From: Janibacter alkaliphilus
Lineage (GTDB): Bacteria; Actinomycetota; Actinomycetes; Actinomycetales; Dermatophilaceae
DNA: 64,000 bases
Direction: 5' to 3'
NCBI RefSeq assembly: GCF_013408565.1
Contig: NZ_JACBZX010000001.1
Location: 62,001 to 126,000 of the forward strand
How positions within the stretch are numbered: position 1 is the stretch's first letter; every line of letters begins with the position of its first letter. Under the pieces are notes generated by a model that made no database searches, was not told the origin of the DNA, and worked only from the letters and a program-made list of their open reading frames with translations. This document shows, in pieces, positions 1-8,695 of this stretch. The position numbers and the translations under genes were made by a program.

Positions 1-1268
1 AGCACGTCGCCCGACTTCTCCCCGACCCGGAAGGCGGTGGTCGGCGCGGTCGGGCAGACCAGCACGTCGGCGGTCTCGAAGGCGGCGGCGAAGTCGTCGG
101 CGATGAGCCGGCGCACCTTCTGCGCGCTGCCGTAGTAGGCGTCGTAGTAGCCCGAGGAGAGGGCGTAGGTGCCCAGGATGATCCGGCGCTTGACCTCGTC
201 GCCGAAGCCGGCCTCGCGGCTGGCGGCCATCACCTCCTCGGCGCTGGGGTCGCCGTCCGGGGCGACCCGCAGCCCGTAGCGCATGGCGTCGAAGCGGGCC
301 AGGTTGCTGCTCGCCTCGCTGGGCAGGATGAGGTAGTAGGCCGCCAGCGCGTGCTCGAAGCTGGGGCAGCTCACCTCGACGACCTCGGCGCCGGCGTCAA
401 CGAGGTGGGCGACCGCCTCGTCGAAGCGGGCCTGGACGCCGGGCTGGAAGCCCTCGCCGGTGAGCTCGCGGATGATGCCCACCTTCGTGCCGGCGACGTC
501 GGCGCGGCGGGCGGCCTCGACGACCGGCGGGACCGGGGCGTCGATCGAGGTGGAGTCCATCGGGTCGTGCCCGGCCATCACCTCGTGCAGCAGGGCGGTG
601 TCCAGCACGGTGCGCCCGCACGGACCGGCCTGGTCCAGCGAGCTGGCCATCGCCACCAGGCCGTAGCGCGAGACCCCGCCGTAGGTGGGCTTGACCCCGA
701 CGCTGCCGGTGACCGCGGCCGGCTGACGGATCGAGCCCCCGGTGTCGGTGCCGGTGGCCAGCGGTGCCTGGAAGGAGGCGAGCGCGGCGCTGGAACCACC
801 GCCGGAGCCGCCGGGCACCCGGCCGAGGTCCCAGGGGTTGCGGGTGTCGCCGAAGGCGGAGTGCTCGGTGGAGCTGCCCATGGCGAACTCGTCCATGTTC
901 GTCTTGCCGAGGATCGGCAGGCCCGCGGCGCGAAGGCGGGTGACGACCGTCGCGTCGTAGGGCGGGACCCAGCCGGCCAGGGTGCGGCTGCCGCAGGTGG
1001 TCGGCTGGTCGGTCGTCGTCATGACGTCCTTGACCGCGACCGGGACGCCGGCCAGGTCGTGCAGGCTCTCGCCCGCGGCCCGGCGGCGGTCCACCGCGTC
1101 GGCGGCGGCCAGCGCGGCCTCGTCGGCGACGTGCAGATAGGCCCGCACGCTCTCGTCCACCGCGGCGGTGCGGTCGAGGTGGGCCTGGGTGACCTCGCGG
1201 GCGCTCAGCTCGCCCGCGGCCAGCGAGCCGGCGAGGTCGGCGGCGGTCAGCCGGGTGATGTCGGTCAC
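1..1268 (-). CDS. gatA: Asp/Glu-tRNA(Asn/Gln) amidotransferase subunit A (3' end beyond window)
   Basis: GatA is the glutaminase subunit of GatCAB, which converts mischarged Glu-tRNA(Gln) and Asp-tRNA(Asn) in the cytoplasm. About 422 codons are visible; the C-terminus lies beyond the left edge. The amidase Ser-cisSer-Lys triad is readable: Lys80 in VAVKDV, cis-Ser155 in the glycine-rich GGSGGGSS motif (153-160) and the nucleophile Ser179 in TGGSIR. I chose the GTG at 1268 because GAAGGA lies just upstream and the protein then begins TDITRLT as usual for GatA; an in-frame ATG at 1295 would add nine residues but has no ribosome binding site. It follows gatC after 134 bp holding only GC-rich direct repeats. 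gatB presumably lies left of the window. Confidence 0.96.
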   Translation of the reverse strand, partial: MTDITRLTAADLAGSLAAGELSAREVTQAHLDRTAAVDESVRAYLHVADEAALAAADAVDRRRAAGESLHDLAGVPVAVKDVMTTTDQPTTCGSRTLAGWVPPYDATVVTRLRAAGLPILGKTNMDEFAMGSSTEHSAFGDTRNPWDLGRVPGGSGGGSSAALASFQAPLATGTDTGGSIRQPAAVTGSVGVKPTYGGVSRYGLVAMASSLDQAGPCGRTVLDTALLHEVMAGHDPMDSTSIDAPVPPVVEAARRADVAGTKVGIIRELTGEGFQPGVQARFDEAVAHLVDAGAEVVEVSCPSFEHALAAYYLILPSEASSNLARFDAMRYGLRVAPDGDPSAEEVMAASREAGFGDEVKRRIILGTYALSSGYYDAYYGSAQKVRRLIADDFAAAFETADVLVCPTAPTTAFRVGEKSGDV

Positions 1269-1402
1269 GGGGGTGTCCTTCGTCGGTGGGGCCATCGGGT
1301 CTGGGGGCGACGCGGGTCTGGGGGACGCGGGTCGTGCGGGCGGCTCGGGCCGGGATGCCGGCGCGCGCGGCGCCGGGCGGGTCGGGCGCGCGAGCGCCGG
1401 GA

Positions 1403-1714
1403 TCACTCCTCGGAGAGGATCCGGGGCACGGAGAAGCGCTGCTCCTCGGCGGCCGGGGCTCCGGCCAGGGCCTGCTCGGGGGTGAGCGAGGGGCGCACCA
1501 CGTCCTCGCGGGTGACGTTGACCAGCGGCATCGGGTGGCTCATCGGCTCCACCCCCTCGATCGGGGCCTGCTGCACCTGGGCGACGGCGCCGAGGATCTC
1601 GTCGAGCTCGCCGACCATCCGGTCGAGCTCGGCGTCGCTGAGCCGGATCCGGGCGAGGCCGGCCAGGTGGGCGACGTCGTCGCGGGTGATGCTGTCGCGG
1701 CTGGGGTCGGGCAT
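1403..1714 (-). CDS. gatC: Asp/Glu-tRNA amidotransferase subunit C
   Basis: This 103-residue protein matches GatC, the small subunit that wraps around GatA and stabilises the GatCAB complex. It shows the typical N-terminal helix with [13 protein letters not shown] and the central GVEPMSHP segment, and has normal family length. No Shine-Dalgarno sequence precedes the ATG. Instead a TAGACT box lies at 1722-1727, seven bases before the start, so the mRNA may be leaderless. That box overlaps the stop codon of the upstream nitrilase gene, suggesting gatCA has its own promoter. Confidence 0.96.
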   Translation of the reverse strand: MPDPSRDSITRDDVAHLAGLARIRLSDAELDRMVGELDEILGAVAQVQQAPIEGVEPMSHPMPLVNVTREDVVRPSLTPEQALAGAPAAEEQRFSVPRILSEE

Positions 1715-1719
1715 GGGGG

Positions 1720-2592
1720 TCAGTCTATGGCGGTGCCGGCCACGGCCACGACCGGCACCTGGCGACGGGCGGCGGTCACCGACGCGGCGTCGACGTCGGC
1801 GACGAGCAGCCCGTCGCCGCCGTCGAGGCGGGCGCGCACCGCCCCGGTGGGGTCGGCCAGGGCCGAGCGCCCGATGCCGAAGGGGCCCTGCGTGGAGCGC
1901 GGGGTCCAGGACTGCCCGGCCGCCAGCAGCCAGGCCTGGGCGTCGTGCGCGCGGGCCCGGGTGAGCAGGTCCCACTGGTCGGCCTTGCCAGGGCCGTCCC
2001 CCCAGGAGGCGGGCAGCACGACGAGCTGGCAGCCGCGGCGTCCCAGCTCGGTGAAGTGGTCGGCGAAGCGGACGTCGAAGCAGGTGGCCAGGCCGACCCG
2101 CCACCCGTCGACGTCCACGTCGACGACCTCGCGCCCCGGGGCGACGCCGTCGGACTCGGTGGTGCCGAAGGCGTCGAAGAGGTGGATCTTGCGGTAGGTC
2201 GTCTCGGCCACCCCGGGGCCGGTGACCAGCAGGGTGTTGTGCACCCGGTGCCGGGTGCGGCCCTCGTCGGTGGTGATGGTGTCCGCCGGGGTGAAGAGGC
2301 CGACGACGAGGACCACCTGGTGCTCCTGCGCGGCGGCGCGCACCCCGTCGGCGAAGGGGCCGTCCAGCGGCTGGGCCACCTGGTCGAGGCGGCGGTTGGT
2401 GAAGGCGGACATCGTCGCCTCGGGGAGCACGACGAGCCGGGCGCCCTGCTCGGCGCCCGCGGCGGCGGCCTGCCGGACGAGGTCGAGGTTCGCGGCGGGG
2501 TCCTCGCCGGCGGTCAGCTGGGCCGCGGCGACGCGCAGCGGTGCGGGCTCGGGCGTTCGGGCGGGCTCGGGCGTTCGGGCGGGCTCACGCAC
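1720..2592 (-). CDS. carbon-nitrogen hydrolase (nitrilase superfamily)
   Basis: This is a 290-residue nitrilase-superfamily amidohydrolase. The Glu-Lys-Cys triad is complete: Glu58 in LPEATM, Lys135 in YRKIHLFD and Cys171 in ATCFDVRF. The active-site surroundings resemble the Nit1/Nit2 omega-amidase or deaminated-glutathione amidase branch, but the substrate cannot be read from sequence. The GTG start overlaps the end of the SRPBCC gene by 8 bp, so the two are probably co-transcribed. Residues 5-16 are a duplicated RTPEPA peptide encoded by an 18-bp tandem repeat at 2541-2582. The true start might lie after this repeat, since the conserved domain begins near LRVAAAQL (residue 19). Confidence 0.9.
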   Translation of the reverse strand: MREPARTPEPARTPEPAPLRVAAAQLTAGEDPAANLDLVRQAAAAGAEQGARLVVLPEATMSAFTNRRLDQVAQPLDGPFADGVRAAAQEHQVVLVVGLFTPADTITTDEGRTRHRVHNTLLVTGPGVAETTYRKIHLFDAFGTTESDGVAPGREVVDVDVDGWRVGLATCFDVRFADHFTELGRRGCQLVVLPASWGDGPGKADQWDLLTRARAHDAQAWLLAAGQSWTPRSTQGPFGIGRSALADPTGAVRARLDGGDGLLVADVDAASVTAARRQVPVVAVAGTAID

Positions 2593-3109
2593 CGGCGCTC
2601 CCGGGGCCGTGCTCGTCGGCGGCGAGCACCTCGCGGGCGGCGGCCAGGACCACCTCGTCGCGGCACCCCGCCGCGAAGCCCTCGATCCGCTGCCGGATCT
2701 CCCGGCCGAGCAGCCGCTGGCCGATCGGTACCGCGACCGGGGAGAGCCAGGAGGGGGTGATGTCGTAGGTGTACTTCCACACCGCGCGGGTGCCGCCCTC
2801 CTCCGGGCTGAAGCGCCACCCGCCGCCGAAGCGGGCGAAGAACCACGGGCCCTGCACCATCGTCATCCCGACCGAGGTCGGCGGCCGCCAGGAGACGTAG
2901 CGGCTGGTCATCGCCGGGCTCAGCGGGCCGAGGAAGGAGCTGCGGGTGAAGGTCTGCACGCCGACCCCGGGAGCAGTGGCCCCGTCGAGGAAGTGCTGCT
3001 CGCGGATGAACGGGTCCCACCGCAGCCGCACCGGGCCATGGGTCTGCGACACGGCGAAGGCGAGGTCCGGCGGGACCGGCACGTGGACGTCCGCGCTGAC
3101 CTGGGGCAT
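2585..3109 (-). CDS. SRPBCC-family (polyketide cyclase/START-like) protein
   Basis: This 174-residue protein fits the SRPBCC fold, a helix-grip domain with a deep hydrophobic pocket that often binds lipids or aromatic ligands. It opens with a VSADVHVPVPPDLAFAV strand and has the typical long C-terminal helix at about residues 130-165. No catalytic residues can be assigned. The ATG has no ribosome binding site, but TACGCT at 3116-3121 is six bases upstream, which fits a leaderless mRNA. It is divergent from the HIT gene, and its stop overlaps the nitrilase start. Function unknown; family assignment moderate to good. Confidence 0.75.
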   Translation of the reverse strand: MPQVSADVHVPVPPDLAFAVSQTHGPVRLRWDPFIREQHFLDGATAPGVGVQTFTRSSFLGPLSPAMTSRYVSWRPPTSVGMTMVQGPWFFARFGGGWRFSPEEGGTRAVWKYTYDITPSWLSPVAVPIGQRLLGREIRQRIEGFAAGCRDEVVLAAAREVLAADEHGPGSAGA

Positions 3110-3164
3110 GCGACCAGCGTAGGCGCCCGGCCCGCGCAGCGGCCAGAGATCCTAGGCTGGCGGC

Positions 3165-3593
3165 ATGGCCACCCTCTTCACGAAGATCATCGACGGCGAG
3201 ATCCCCGGGCGCTTCGTCTGGTCCGACGACGTGTGCGTCGCCTTCCTGACGATCGAGCCGCTGACCGACGGGCACGCGATGGTCGTGCCGCGCGCCGAGC
3301 TGGAGCAGTGGACCGACGCCGACGAGCAGACCTGGGCGCACCTGCAGCGGGTCGCCCGGATCGTCGCCCAGGCGCAGCAGGAGGAGTGGGCGGCGCCGCG
3401 GATCGGGATGCTGCTGGAGGGCTTCCTCGTGCCGCACCTGCACGTGCACGTGTGGCCGGCCTTCTCGGCGGACGACTTCGACCCGCACGCACCGATGCAG
3501 GACGTGCCGGCCGAGCGGTTCGACGAGGCGGCCCGTCGGCTGCGCGAGCGGCTGGTCGCCGAGGGGCACGGGGCGCACGTCCCCGACGCCTGA
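3165..3593 (+). CDS. HIT-family protein (histidine triad)
   Basis: The 142-residue protein carries the histidine triad H-x-H-x-H at residues 91-95 (HLHVHVWP), the nucleotide-phosphate-binding and catalytic motif of HIT hydrolases and transferases. The N-terminal FTKIIDGEIPGRFVWSDD is also typical. HIT proteins of this type hydrolyse nucleoside phosphoramidates or related nucleotides; the actual substrate is unknown. TAGGCT at 3153-3158 sits six bases before the ATG with no Shine-Dalgarno sequence, so the transcript is probably leaderless. A hairpin just downstream at 3607-3624 separates it from the convergent DUF6912 gene. Confidence 0.92.
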   Translation: MATLFTKIIDGEIPGRFVWSDDVCVAFLTIEPLTDGHAMVVPRAELEQWTDADEQTWAHLQRVARIVAQAQQEEWAAPRIGMLLEGFLVPHLHVHVWPAFSADDFDPHAPMQDVPAERFDEAARRLRERLVAEGHGAHVPDA

Positions 3594-3606
3594 GCGCCCG
3601 TCAGCC

Positions 3607-3624
3607 GACCGTCGGCGGACGGTC
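3607..3624. terminator. hairpin between convergent genes
   Basis: A perfect 7-bp stem (GACCGTC/GACGGTC) with a GGCG loop lies between the stops of two convergent genes. It has no U-tract, as is common in high-GC actinomycetes, and could serve both strands. Confidence 0.55.
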
Positions 3625-3633
3625 AGACGACGC

Positions 3634-4050
3634 TCAGGCGGTCGCGAGGTCGGTGAGCTCGGTGACGTCGTACCAGAGCAGCGCGTCGTAGCCGGTGCCC
3701 TCCTCGCCGGGCTCCTCCTCGACGTGGAAGGAGACGACGTCCTCGAGGTCCACCCCGGGCGCGTCGGCCGCCGACCCGGCGACCGCGTCCGCGCCAGCTC
3801 CATCGGCGGCGACGCCCTCGGCGGTCTCGGGCACCTCGGCGGCGGCGACCACCCGGCGACCCTGGCCGGGCAGCGCCGCGGCGGCGTCCAGCGCGGCGCA
3901 CATCGCGTCGAACTCCAGATCCTCCTCGTCGGCGCGTGGCTCGGCGGCGCGCATCGCCGGGGTGACCGCGTACCGCGGCCGCGACGGCAGCCGACCGGAG
4001 TTCTCGACAGCGGCCAGGTCCTCGGTGCGCAGCGGCAGGTAGACCCTCAC
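3634..4050 (-). CDS. DUF6912 family protein
   Basis: This 138-residue protein starts VRVYLPLRTEDLAAV, as expected for the actinobacterial DUF6912 family, whose function is unknown. The middle (about residues 66-105) is low-complexity and Ala/Asp-rich; the C-terminus (VSFHVEE...YDALLWYDVTEL) looks folded. The GTG start at 4050 overlaps the TGA of the upstream acyltransferase by 4 bp (GTGA), so translation is coupled. No membrane segment or signal peptide is visible. Confidence 0.75.
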   Translation of the reverse strand: MRVYLPLRTEDLAAVENSGRLPSRPRYAVTPAMRAAEPRADEEDLEFDAMCAALDAAAALPGQGRRVVAAAEVPETAEGVAADGAGADAVAGSAADAPGVDLEDVVSFHVEEEPGEEGTGYDALLWYDVTELTDLATA

Positions 4051-5477
4051 GAGCGCCGCCCGCTGCGGTGCGCGGTGCGCAGCTCGTCGAGGGAGTCGTA
4101 GATCGCCTGGGCGAGCACGTCGAGGTCGGGCATGGCGTCCCGGTCGGCGGTGAGCCCGTAGAAGACCTTGCCGTCGTAGGAGGTCATCCCGATGGCCAGG
4201 GCCTGACCCCGGCCCAGCGGCATCACCGGGTAGGTGGAGGCCATCCGCGACCCCTCGACCGAGAGGGTCTGCTGCGGACCGGGGACGTTGGTGATGACGA
4301 GGTTGAAGAGGCGCCGGGTCATCGCGCTGCCCAGCCGCGCCCCGAAGCTGTGCAGGGTCGGCGGGGCGAAGCCGTTCATCGACGACAACGAGGCGGCGTC
4401 CACCCCTTCGATCGCGGCGCTCTCCATCTGCTGACGCATCGCGAAGGCGATCTGGTGCAGCCGCATCGAGGGGTTGGTCTCGCCCACCGGCAGGTCCACG
4501 AAGCAGGCCCGCAGGGTGGTGCCCCCGGCGGCGTCGCCGTCGTCGCCCTTGATGCTCACCGGGACCATGACCCGCACCGTGGTCGTGCTGGTCACCGGCA
4601 GGCCGCGGGTCTGCATCCAGGTGCGCAGGCCGCCGCTGATCGTGGCCAGCACGACGTCGTTGATGGTGACGTCCTCGACGTAGCGGCCCCGGGTGAGCCG
4701 GGTGCGGATCGAGCGGTAGTCCTCGAGGTCGGTCTTGAGCACGACGAAGCGGCGGGCCGAGCCGACCGGCTGGTTCAGCGGGCTGTCCGGCGCCGGGCTG
4801 GCGCCGACCTTGGCGAGGGTGGCGACCACCTGGCCGGCGGTCTCGGCGACCCGCCGACCGGTGTCGGTGACGTCCCGCAGCCCGGTGCGCAGCGTGCCCA
4901 GGGCGGTGCGCGGGCTGAGCACCGAGGACATCACCGCGTCCGCGACGAGCCGCAGGTCGGAGGGGGCGTACTCGCCCGGGTCCTCGCCGGCGACCGCCTC
5001 GGGGTCGAGGATGAGCGCGGCGATGTCGACCGCCTCGATGCCGTCGACCATCGACTGGTGCGCCTTGGTGACGACCGCGAACCGGCCGTCCTCGACCCCT
5101 TCGACGAAGTAGGCCTCCCACAGCGGCCGGTCCCGGTCCAGCGGGCGGGAGAGGATCCGCGCGACGAACTCCTCGAGCTGGCCCTGGTCCCCGGGGACCG
5201 GTAGCGCCGAGCGCCGCACGTGATAGCTGAGGTCGAAGTGCGGGTCGTCCACCCAGACCGGGTTGGCGATCCGCCCGGGCACGTGGCGCACCCGCTGCCG
5301 GTAGCGGCGGCGGCCGGCGATCCGGTCGCTGATCACCTGGACGAACTGGTCGTAGTCGAAACCCTCCTTGGGCGGGTCGAAGACCATCACCGAGCCGACG
5401 TGCATCGGGAGGGTCGGCTCCTCCAGGTAGAGGAAGGCGGCGTCCTCGGCGCTCAGACGGTTCGACACGCCCGCCAT
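4047..5477 (-). CDS. WS/DGAT-type O-acyltransferase
   Basis: This 476-residue protein resembles actinobacterial wax ester synthase/diacylglycerol acyltransferases, which transfer acyl groups from acyl-CoA to alcohols or diacylglycerol at the membrane for storage or envelope lipids. It has the condensation-domain N-terminus (LSAEDAAFLYLEE), the catalytic-motif position at residues 140-146, and the C-terminal VTNVPGP and GQALAIGMTSYDG motifs. The expected HHxxxDG motif reads HQSMVDG here: the first His (the general base) is kept and the second is Gln. The start at 5477 was chosen because GGGAG precedes it and the family N-terminus begins there; upstream in-frame residues are not family-like. 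Confidence 0.87.
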   Translation of the reverse strand: MAGVSNRLSAEDAAFLYLEEPTLPMHVGSVMVFDPPKEGFDYDQFVQVISDRIAGRRRYRQRVRHVPGRIANPVWVDDPHFDLSYHVRRSALPVPGDQGQLEEFVARILSRPLDRDRPLWEAYFVEGVEDGRFAVVTKAHQSMVDGIEAVDIAALILDPEAVAGEDPGEYAPSDLRLVADAVMSSVLSPRTALGTLRTGLRDVTDTGRRVAETAGQVVATLAKVGASPAPDSPLNQPVGSARRFVVLKTDLEDYRSIRTRLTRGRYVEDVTINDVVLATISGGLRTWMQTRGLPVTSTTTVRVMVPVSIKGDDGDAAGGTTLRACFVDLPVGETNPSMRLHQIAFAMRQQMESAAIEGVDAASLSSMNGFAPPTLHSFGARLGSAMTRRLFNLVITNVPGPQQTLSVEGSRMASTYPVMPLGRGQALAIGMTSYDGKVFYGLTADRDAMPDLDVLAQAIYDSLDELRTAHRSGRRS

Positions 5478-5548
5478 GGTCTCACGCTCCCGGAGACGGG
5501 TCAGCGGCTCGGCGGAACCATCCCGACCTCGTCGGACGTCGCCCGCGG

Positions 5549-6883
5549 TCACCGACGCAGCAGCCGCGACCCGGTCCGCGACGGCCGGGGCAGCGCCCGT
5601 CCGGCGAGGGCGCCGGCGAGCTCGCGGAGGGCGGCGCGCAGCGGGCTGCCCGGCGCCGTCTCGGCGAGGGTGCGCCCGGCCAGCATGGCCGCGTCGGTGC
5701 TCGCCGGGTCGTCCGGGAGGAAGGCGATCCGCTCCAGTCCGGCGAAGCGCCGCAGCGAGTCGGCGATCCGGCGCTGCGGGTCGGACCCGACGGCCGACGC
5801 ACGGACCCGGTTGACCACGGGACGAGGTGCCACCACCGGCAGGTCGGCCAGCGCCTGCACGGCCCGCACCATCCGCTGCAGGCCGACCGGGTCGCCCGCC
5901 CCCACGACGAGGATCTCGTCTGCCGCCTCGAGCGCGACCAGGGTGGTGGCGTTGCGGCGCGGCGCGAGGGTGTCGTAGCTCAGCTCCTCGTCGTCCTCGA
6001 TGCTGAAGCCGCAGTCGACCACCACGAGCGGTGCGAGGTCACGGGAGAGGTCCAGGACGTGCTCCACCGCCGCGGCCCGCAGCTCGGTCCACCGGGCCGG
6101 GGTCGGGATCCCGGAGAGCACCCGCAGACCGGGCAGCACCTCCGGGGCGACCCGGGCCAGGGTCGGCAGGTCCAGGGAGCCGGCCTCGGAGGCCCGCACC
6201 GCGGCGGCCGCACCGGGCGCCTCGTCGATCATCGACAGCGCCTGGGCCACGCTGGCGCCGTAGGTGTCCACATCGACCAGCAGGGTCGGGACGCCGGACC
6301 CGGCGAGCTCGGCCGCCAGGTTGACCGCCACCGTGGTCCGGCCCGGCGCGCCGGTCGGGCCCCAGACGCAGACGACGCGACCGCGGGCCCGGCCCGCCTC
6401 GGGTGCCGGTGGCGGCTCGTCGGTGGGTCTCGGCGGCCCCGCCTGCGGGTCGTCGGTCGCGACGGCCACTCCCCCGGTCGACGTCGGGCCCGCGCCCACC
6501 GTCCCGGCCAGCGTCGCCGCACCGGGAGCCGGTCCGCGCCGGGCGACGCCGAGCAGGTCGGCCAGCTCGTCGGCGGGCGTGCCCAGGTGGACCACCCGGG
6601 TCAGGCCGAGCTGGCGCAGCCGACGCTCGCTGTCCTCGTCCCCCTCGGCGGAGGCACCCACGACGTGCACCCCGGCCAGGTCGAGCTGGTGCAGCGCGTC
6701 GCGGTCCAGGCCGCGCAGCTCGAGCGAGACCAGGGCCACGTCCCCGTGACCGGCCGCGACGGCGGAGACCAGCTCGGCCAGGTCCACGCAGCGACGGCCG
6801 ACATCGATGCCGGGGAGGCTGTCGACGAGGGCGACCATCCGCGCCTCCCACTCGTGGCCCAGCGCGGTGACGACGGTGCTCAC
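5549..6883 (-). CDS. CpaE/MinD-like P-loop ATPase
   Basis: The 444-residue protein has an N-terminal receiver-like region (about 1-115), a Pro/Ala linker, and a MinD/ParA-type domain from about residue 168. CpaE proteins localise Flp/Tad pilus machinery in other bacteria, and related Ssd proteins affect septum placement in actinobacteria. The deviant Walker A reads GPTGAPGRTT (175-184): both lysines of the usual KGGxGK(T/S) are absent. The Walker B-like VVVDCGF and the later VVNRV motif remain. The GTG start overlaps the stop of the SAF gene (GTGA), so the two are coupled. No CpaF, TadB, TadC or pilin gene is in this window. Confidence 0.75.
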   Translation of the reverse strand: MSTVVTALGHEWEARMVALVDSLPGIDVGRRCVDLAELVSAVAAGHGDVALVSLELRGLDRDALHQLDLAGVHVVGASAEGDEDSERRLRQLGLTRVVHLGTPADELADLLGVARRGPAPGAATLAGTVGAGPTSTGGVAVATDDPQAGPPRPTDEPPPAPEAGRARGRVVCVWGPTGAPGRTTVAVNLAAELAGSGVPTLLVDVDTYGASVAQALSMIDEAPGAAAAVRASEAGSLDLPTLARVAPEVLPGLRVLSGIPTPARWTELRAAAVEHVLDLSRDLAPLVVVDCGFSIEDDEELSYDTLAPRRNATTLVALEAADEILVVGAGDPVGLQRMVRAVQALADLPVVAPRPVVNRVRASAVGSDPQRRIADSLRRFAGLERIAFLPDDPASTDAAMLAGRTLAETAPGSPLRAALRELAGALAGRALPRPSRTGSRLLRR

Positions 6884-7641
6884 CCGGCGCTCCGCTCGGC
6901 GACGAGCTTGATCGGGGTCTCCTCGGAGTCCAGCGTCAGCAGCCGCTGAACCTGCGACTCAGGGACGAGGATCGTCACCGCGTCGGTGCTCTCCGAGCCG
7001 AGCACCCGCCCGGAGGGCTCGGGCACACCGGCCACGGTCACCCGCTCGAGCATCTTCTCGTAGACGATCTCCTCCTCGGCCGCCGCACCGGTGGCCGCGG
7101 TCGGCGCCTCGCCGGCCGCGGGGTCCGAACCCTCGCTGCTCGCCGGGTCCGATCCCTCGCCGCTCGTCTCGTCGGGCTCGCTCGGGTCCTCCCCGGCCGC
7201 GCTGGCCGGCACGGCGGTGTAGACGCTCACCCGGGAGCCCTTGGTGAGGTCGGTGAGGTAGATCGGGTCGACGTGCACCGGCACCGGGCTGACCGTCAGC
7301 GAGGACGCGTCCACCAGGGCGTCCCGGGGGACGAGCTCGCCCTGGCGCAGCGGACGGTCGACGACCGCGTCCTGGGGCAGCCCGTCCTCGGTGCGCAGGT
7401 AGGCCGCCGCGTCGTCGTCGAGCTGCACCTCGACCCGGGTCAGGTCGTCCTCGCCCACCCGGTCGCCGGGGGTCATCTCGCCGGCGGCGACCCAGACCCC
7501 TTCGCGCTCGTCGACGGCGCTGAAGGCCAGCGCCCCGACGATCACCGAGGCGAGCACGAGGACGACGCCGAGCACGAGCCGGGAGTCCTTCCAGGTGGCC
7601 GGGCGCAGTCGTCGGGCCTGGGGCGTGGGTAGCTGGGTCAC
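6880..7641 (-). CDS. SAF-domain (CpaB/RcpC-like) membrane protein
   Basis: The 253-residue protein has a short cytoplasmic N-terminus, one membrane helix (about residues 20-40) and a SAF domain after it (AGEMTPGDRVGEDDLTRVEV), followed by the CpaB/RcpC C-terminal region. In Tad systems, CpaB/RcpC acts with the secretin. Residues about 155-195 are an acidic low-complexity insert with two SDPA repeats. The start is uncertain: GTG at 7641 has GGAGAG about eleven bases upstream, whereas the ATGs at 7680 and 7683 lack a ribosome binding site. It is translationally coupled to the CpaE-like gene and divergent from the HTH gene. Confidence 0.7.
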   Translation of the reverse strand: MTQLPTPQARRLRPATWKDSRLVLGVVLVLASVIVGALAFSAVDEREGVWVAAGEMTPGDRVGEDDLTRVEVQLDDDAAAYLRTEDGLPQDAVVDRPLRQGELVPRDALVDASSLTVSPVPVHVDPIYLTDLTKGSRVSVYTAVPASAAGEDPSEPDETSGEGSDPASSEGSDPAAGEAPTAATGAAAEEEIVYEKMLERVTVAGVPEPSGRVLGSESTDAVTILVPESQVQRLLTLDSEETPIKLVAERSAG

Positions 7642-7833
7642 GGGCTCGGCCTCTCCTGCTGGTCGGTGTCGCCCGAGCATCATGCCCCGGTATCGCGGGC
7701 CTCGCGCGGCGAGATCCACAGGCAGGCCCGTGATCCGCAGCATCCACAGGGTGGCTCGTGGGGCGGGGCGGCGCGTCCCGTGGTGGTGGCAGACTGGCCA
7801 CGACCGCACCCTGCCGAGACCCAGGAGGACCAG

Positions 7834-8073
7834 GTGCCCCGGCGCTTCATCCCGCTGAGCGAGGTCTCCGAGATCCTCGGGATCTCCTCGGCCCAGGCCT
7901 ACGCCCTGGTGCGCAGCGGGGACCTCCCGGCGATCAAGGTCGGCGGCCGGGGGCAGTGGCGCGTGGAGGTCGACGAGCTGGAGGCCTACATCCAGCGGAT
8001 GTACGCCCAGACCCGCGACCTCGTCGCCGGCGGCGAGGAGGTCGACGCGCCGGAGCGGGCGCCCGGGGGCTGA
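7834..8073 (+). CDS. excisionase/BldC-type helix-turn-helix DNA-binding protein
   Basis: The 79-residue protein is a small MerR-like winged helix (PLSEVSEILGISSAQAYALV, then a KVGGRGQWRVEVDELEAYI wing) of the excisionase/BldC family common in actinomycetes as developmental regulators. The GTG start is set by AGGAGGA five bases upstream. The conserved domain fills residues 3-55; the tail is acidic. It is divergent from the SAF/CpaE pair and might regulate it, which is inference. No phage integrase lies nearby, so an excisionase role is unlikely. Confidence 0.82.
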   Translation: MPRRFIPLSEVSEILGISSAQAYALVRSGDLPAIKVGGRGQWRVEVDELEAYIQRMYAQTRDLVAGGEEVDAPERAPGG

Positions 8074-8112
8074 CCGACGCCGGCTCGGTGCCGACCCAGG
8101 GTTGACGCCCGG

Positions 8113-8652
8113 CTAGCCCGAGCTCACCGAGGCCAGCCCGGCGAAGGGGATCGTGCGCACCGAACGCACCGAGTCACGGCGCCGCGGGGCGTCCAGCGGA
8201 TGCTCCGCCAGGTCGAAGGCGTCGGCACCCACCGCGTCGACCGTCCCGTGGGCGCTGCCCCCGGCGATGTCACCGACGACCACCGGGCGACGGTCCCGGC
8301 TGATCACCCGGAGCGCGTAGCCCAGCCCGAAGCGTCGTGCCCGGGCGTCGTCCCGGCGCGCCCCGCTCAGCCCGTGGATGCTGACCACCGCGGGCAGCGG
8401 CACCAGCACCGTGCGGGTCCGCTCCTGGAGCAGCAGCCACCCCTCGCCGGTGTCGAGCAGCTCGCCACGCACGTCGTCACCGCCGAGCAGGCGCAGCGCC
8501 AGCTGCGCGCCCACCGCGGCGACGAGGCGCTCGGAGAGGGTGACCCGGGCCCGCTCGGCCCGGGTCCGGTCGGCGATCTCGCCGTCGCGCTCGCGCCGGT
8601 CCTGGGCCTCGAGCTGGGCCTCGAGGTCGTCGAAGAGCCGGTCCCACCGCAT
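8113..8652 (-). CDS. conserved actinobacterial hypothetical protein
   Basis: I do not recognise a characterised family. The 179-residue protein starts with a charged coiled-coil-like helix (RLFDDLEAQLEAQDRRERDG, about residues 4-45), then a compact beta-rich region containing GWLLLQERTRTVLVPL, and ends in a basic segment. It has no signal peptide or membrane helix. The ATG lacks a Shine-Dalgarno sequence, while TAGATT at 8660-8665 is seven bases upstream, so a leaderless mRNA is likely. It converges on the HTH gene and is separated from the LysM gene by an unusual AT-rich stretch. Confidence 0.65.
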   Translation of the reverse strand: MRWDRLFDDLEAQLEAQDRRERDGEIADRTRAERARVTLSERLVAAVGAQLALRLLGGDDVRGELLDTGEGWLLLQERTRTVLVPLPAVVSIHGLSGARRDDARARRFGLGYALRVISRDRRPVVVGDIAGGSAHGTVDAVGADAFDLAEHPLDAPRRRDSVRSVRTIPFAGLASVSSG

Positions 8653-8695
8653 GGTGCGCAATCTAGTCCGGTGGAGCGATTGCCGACGGGCGATA

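Noticed and set aside
7834..8073. Phage excisionase
   Set aside because: The fold is excisionase-like, but there is no integrase, attachment site or phage gene nearby; the BldC-type regulator family fits better.
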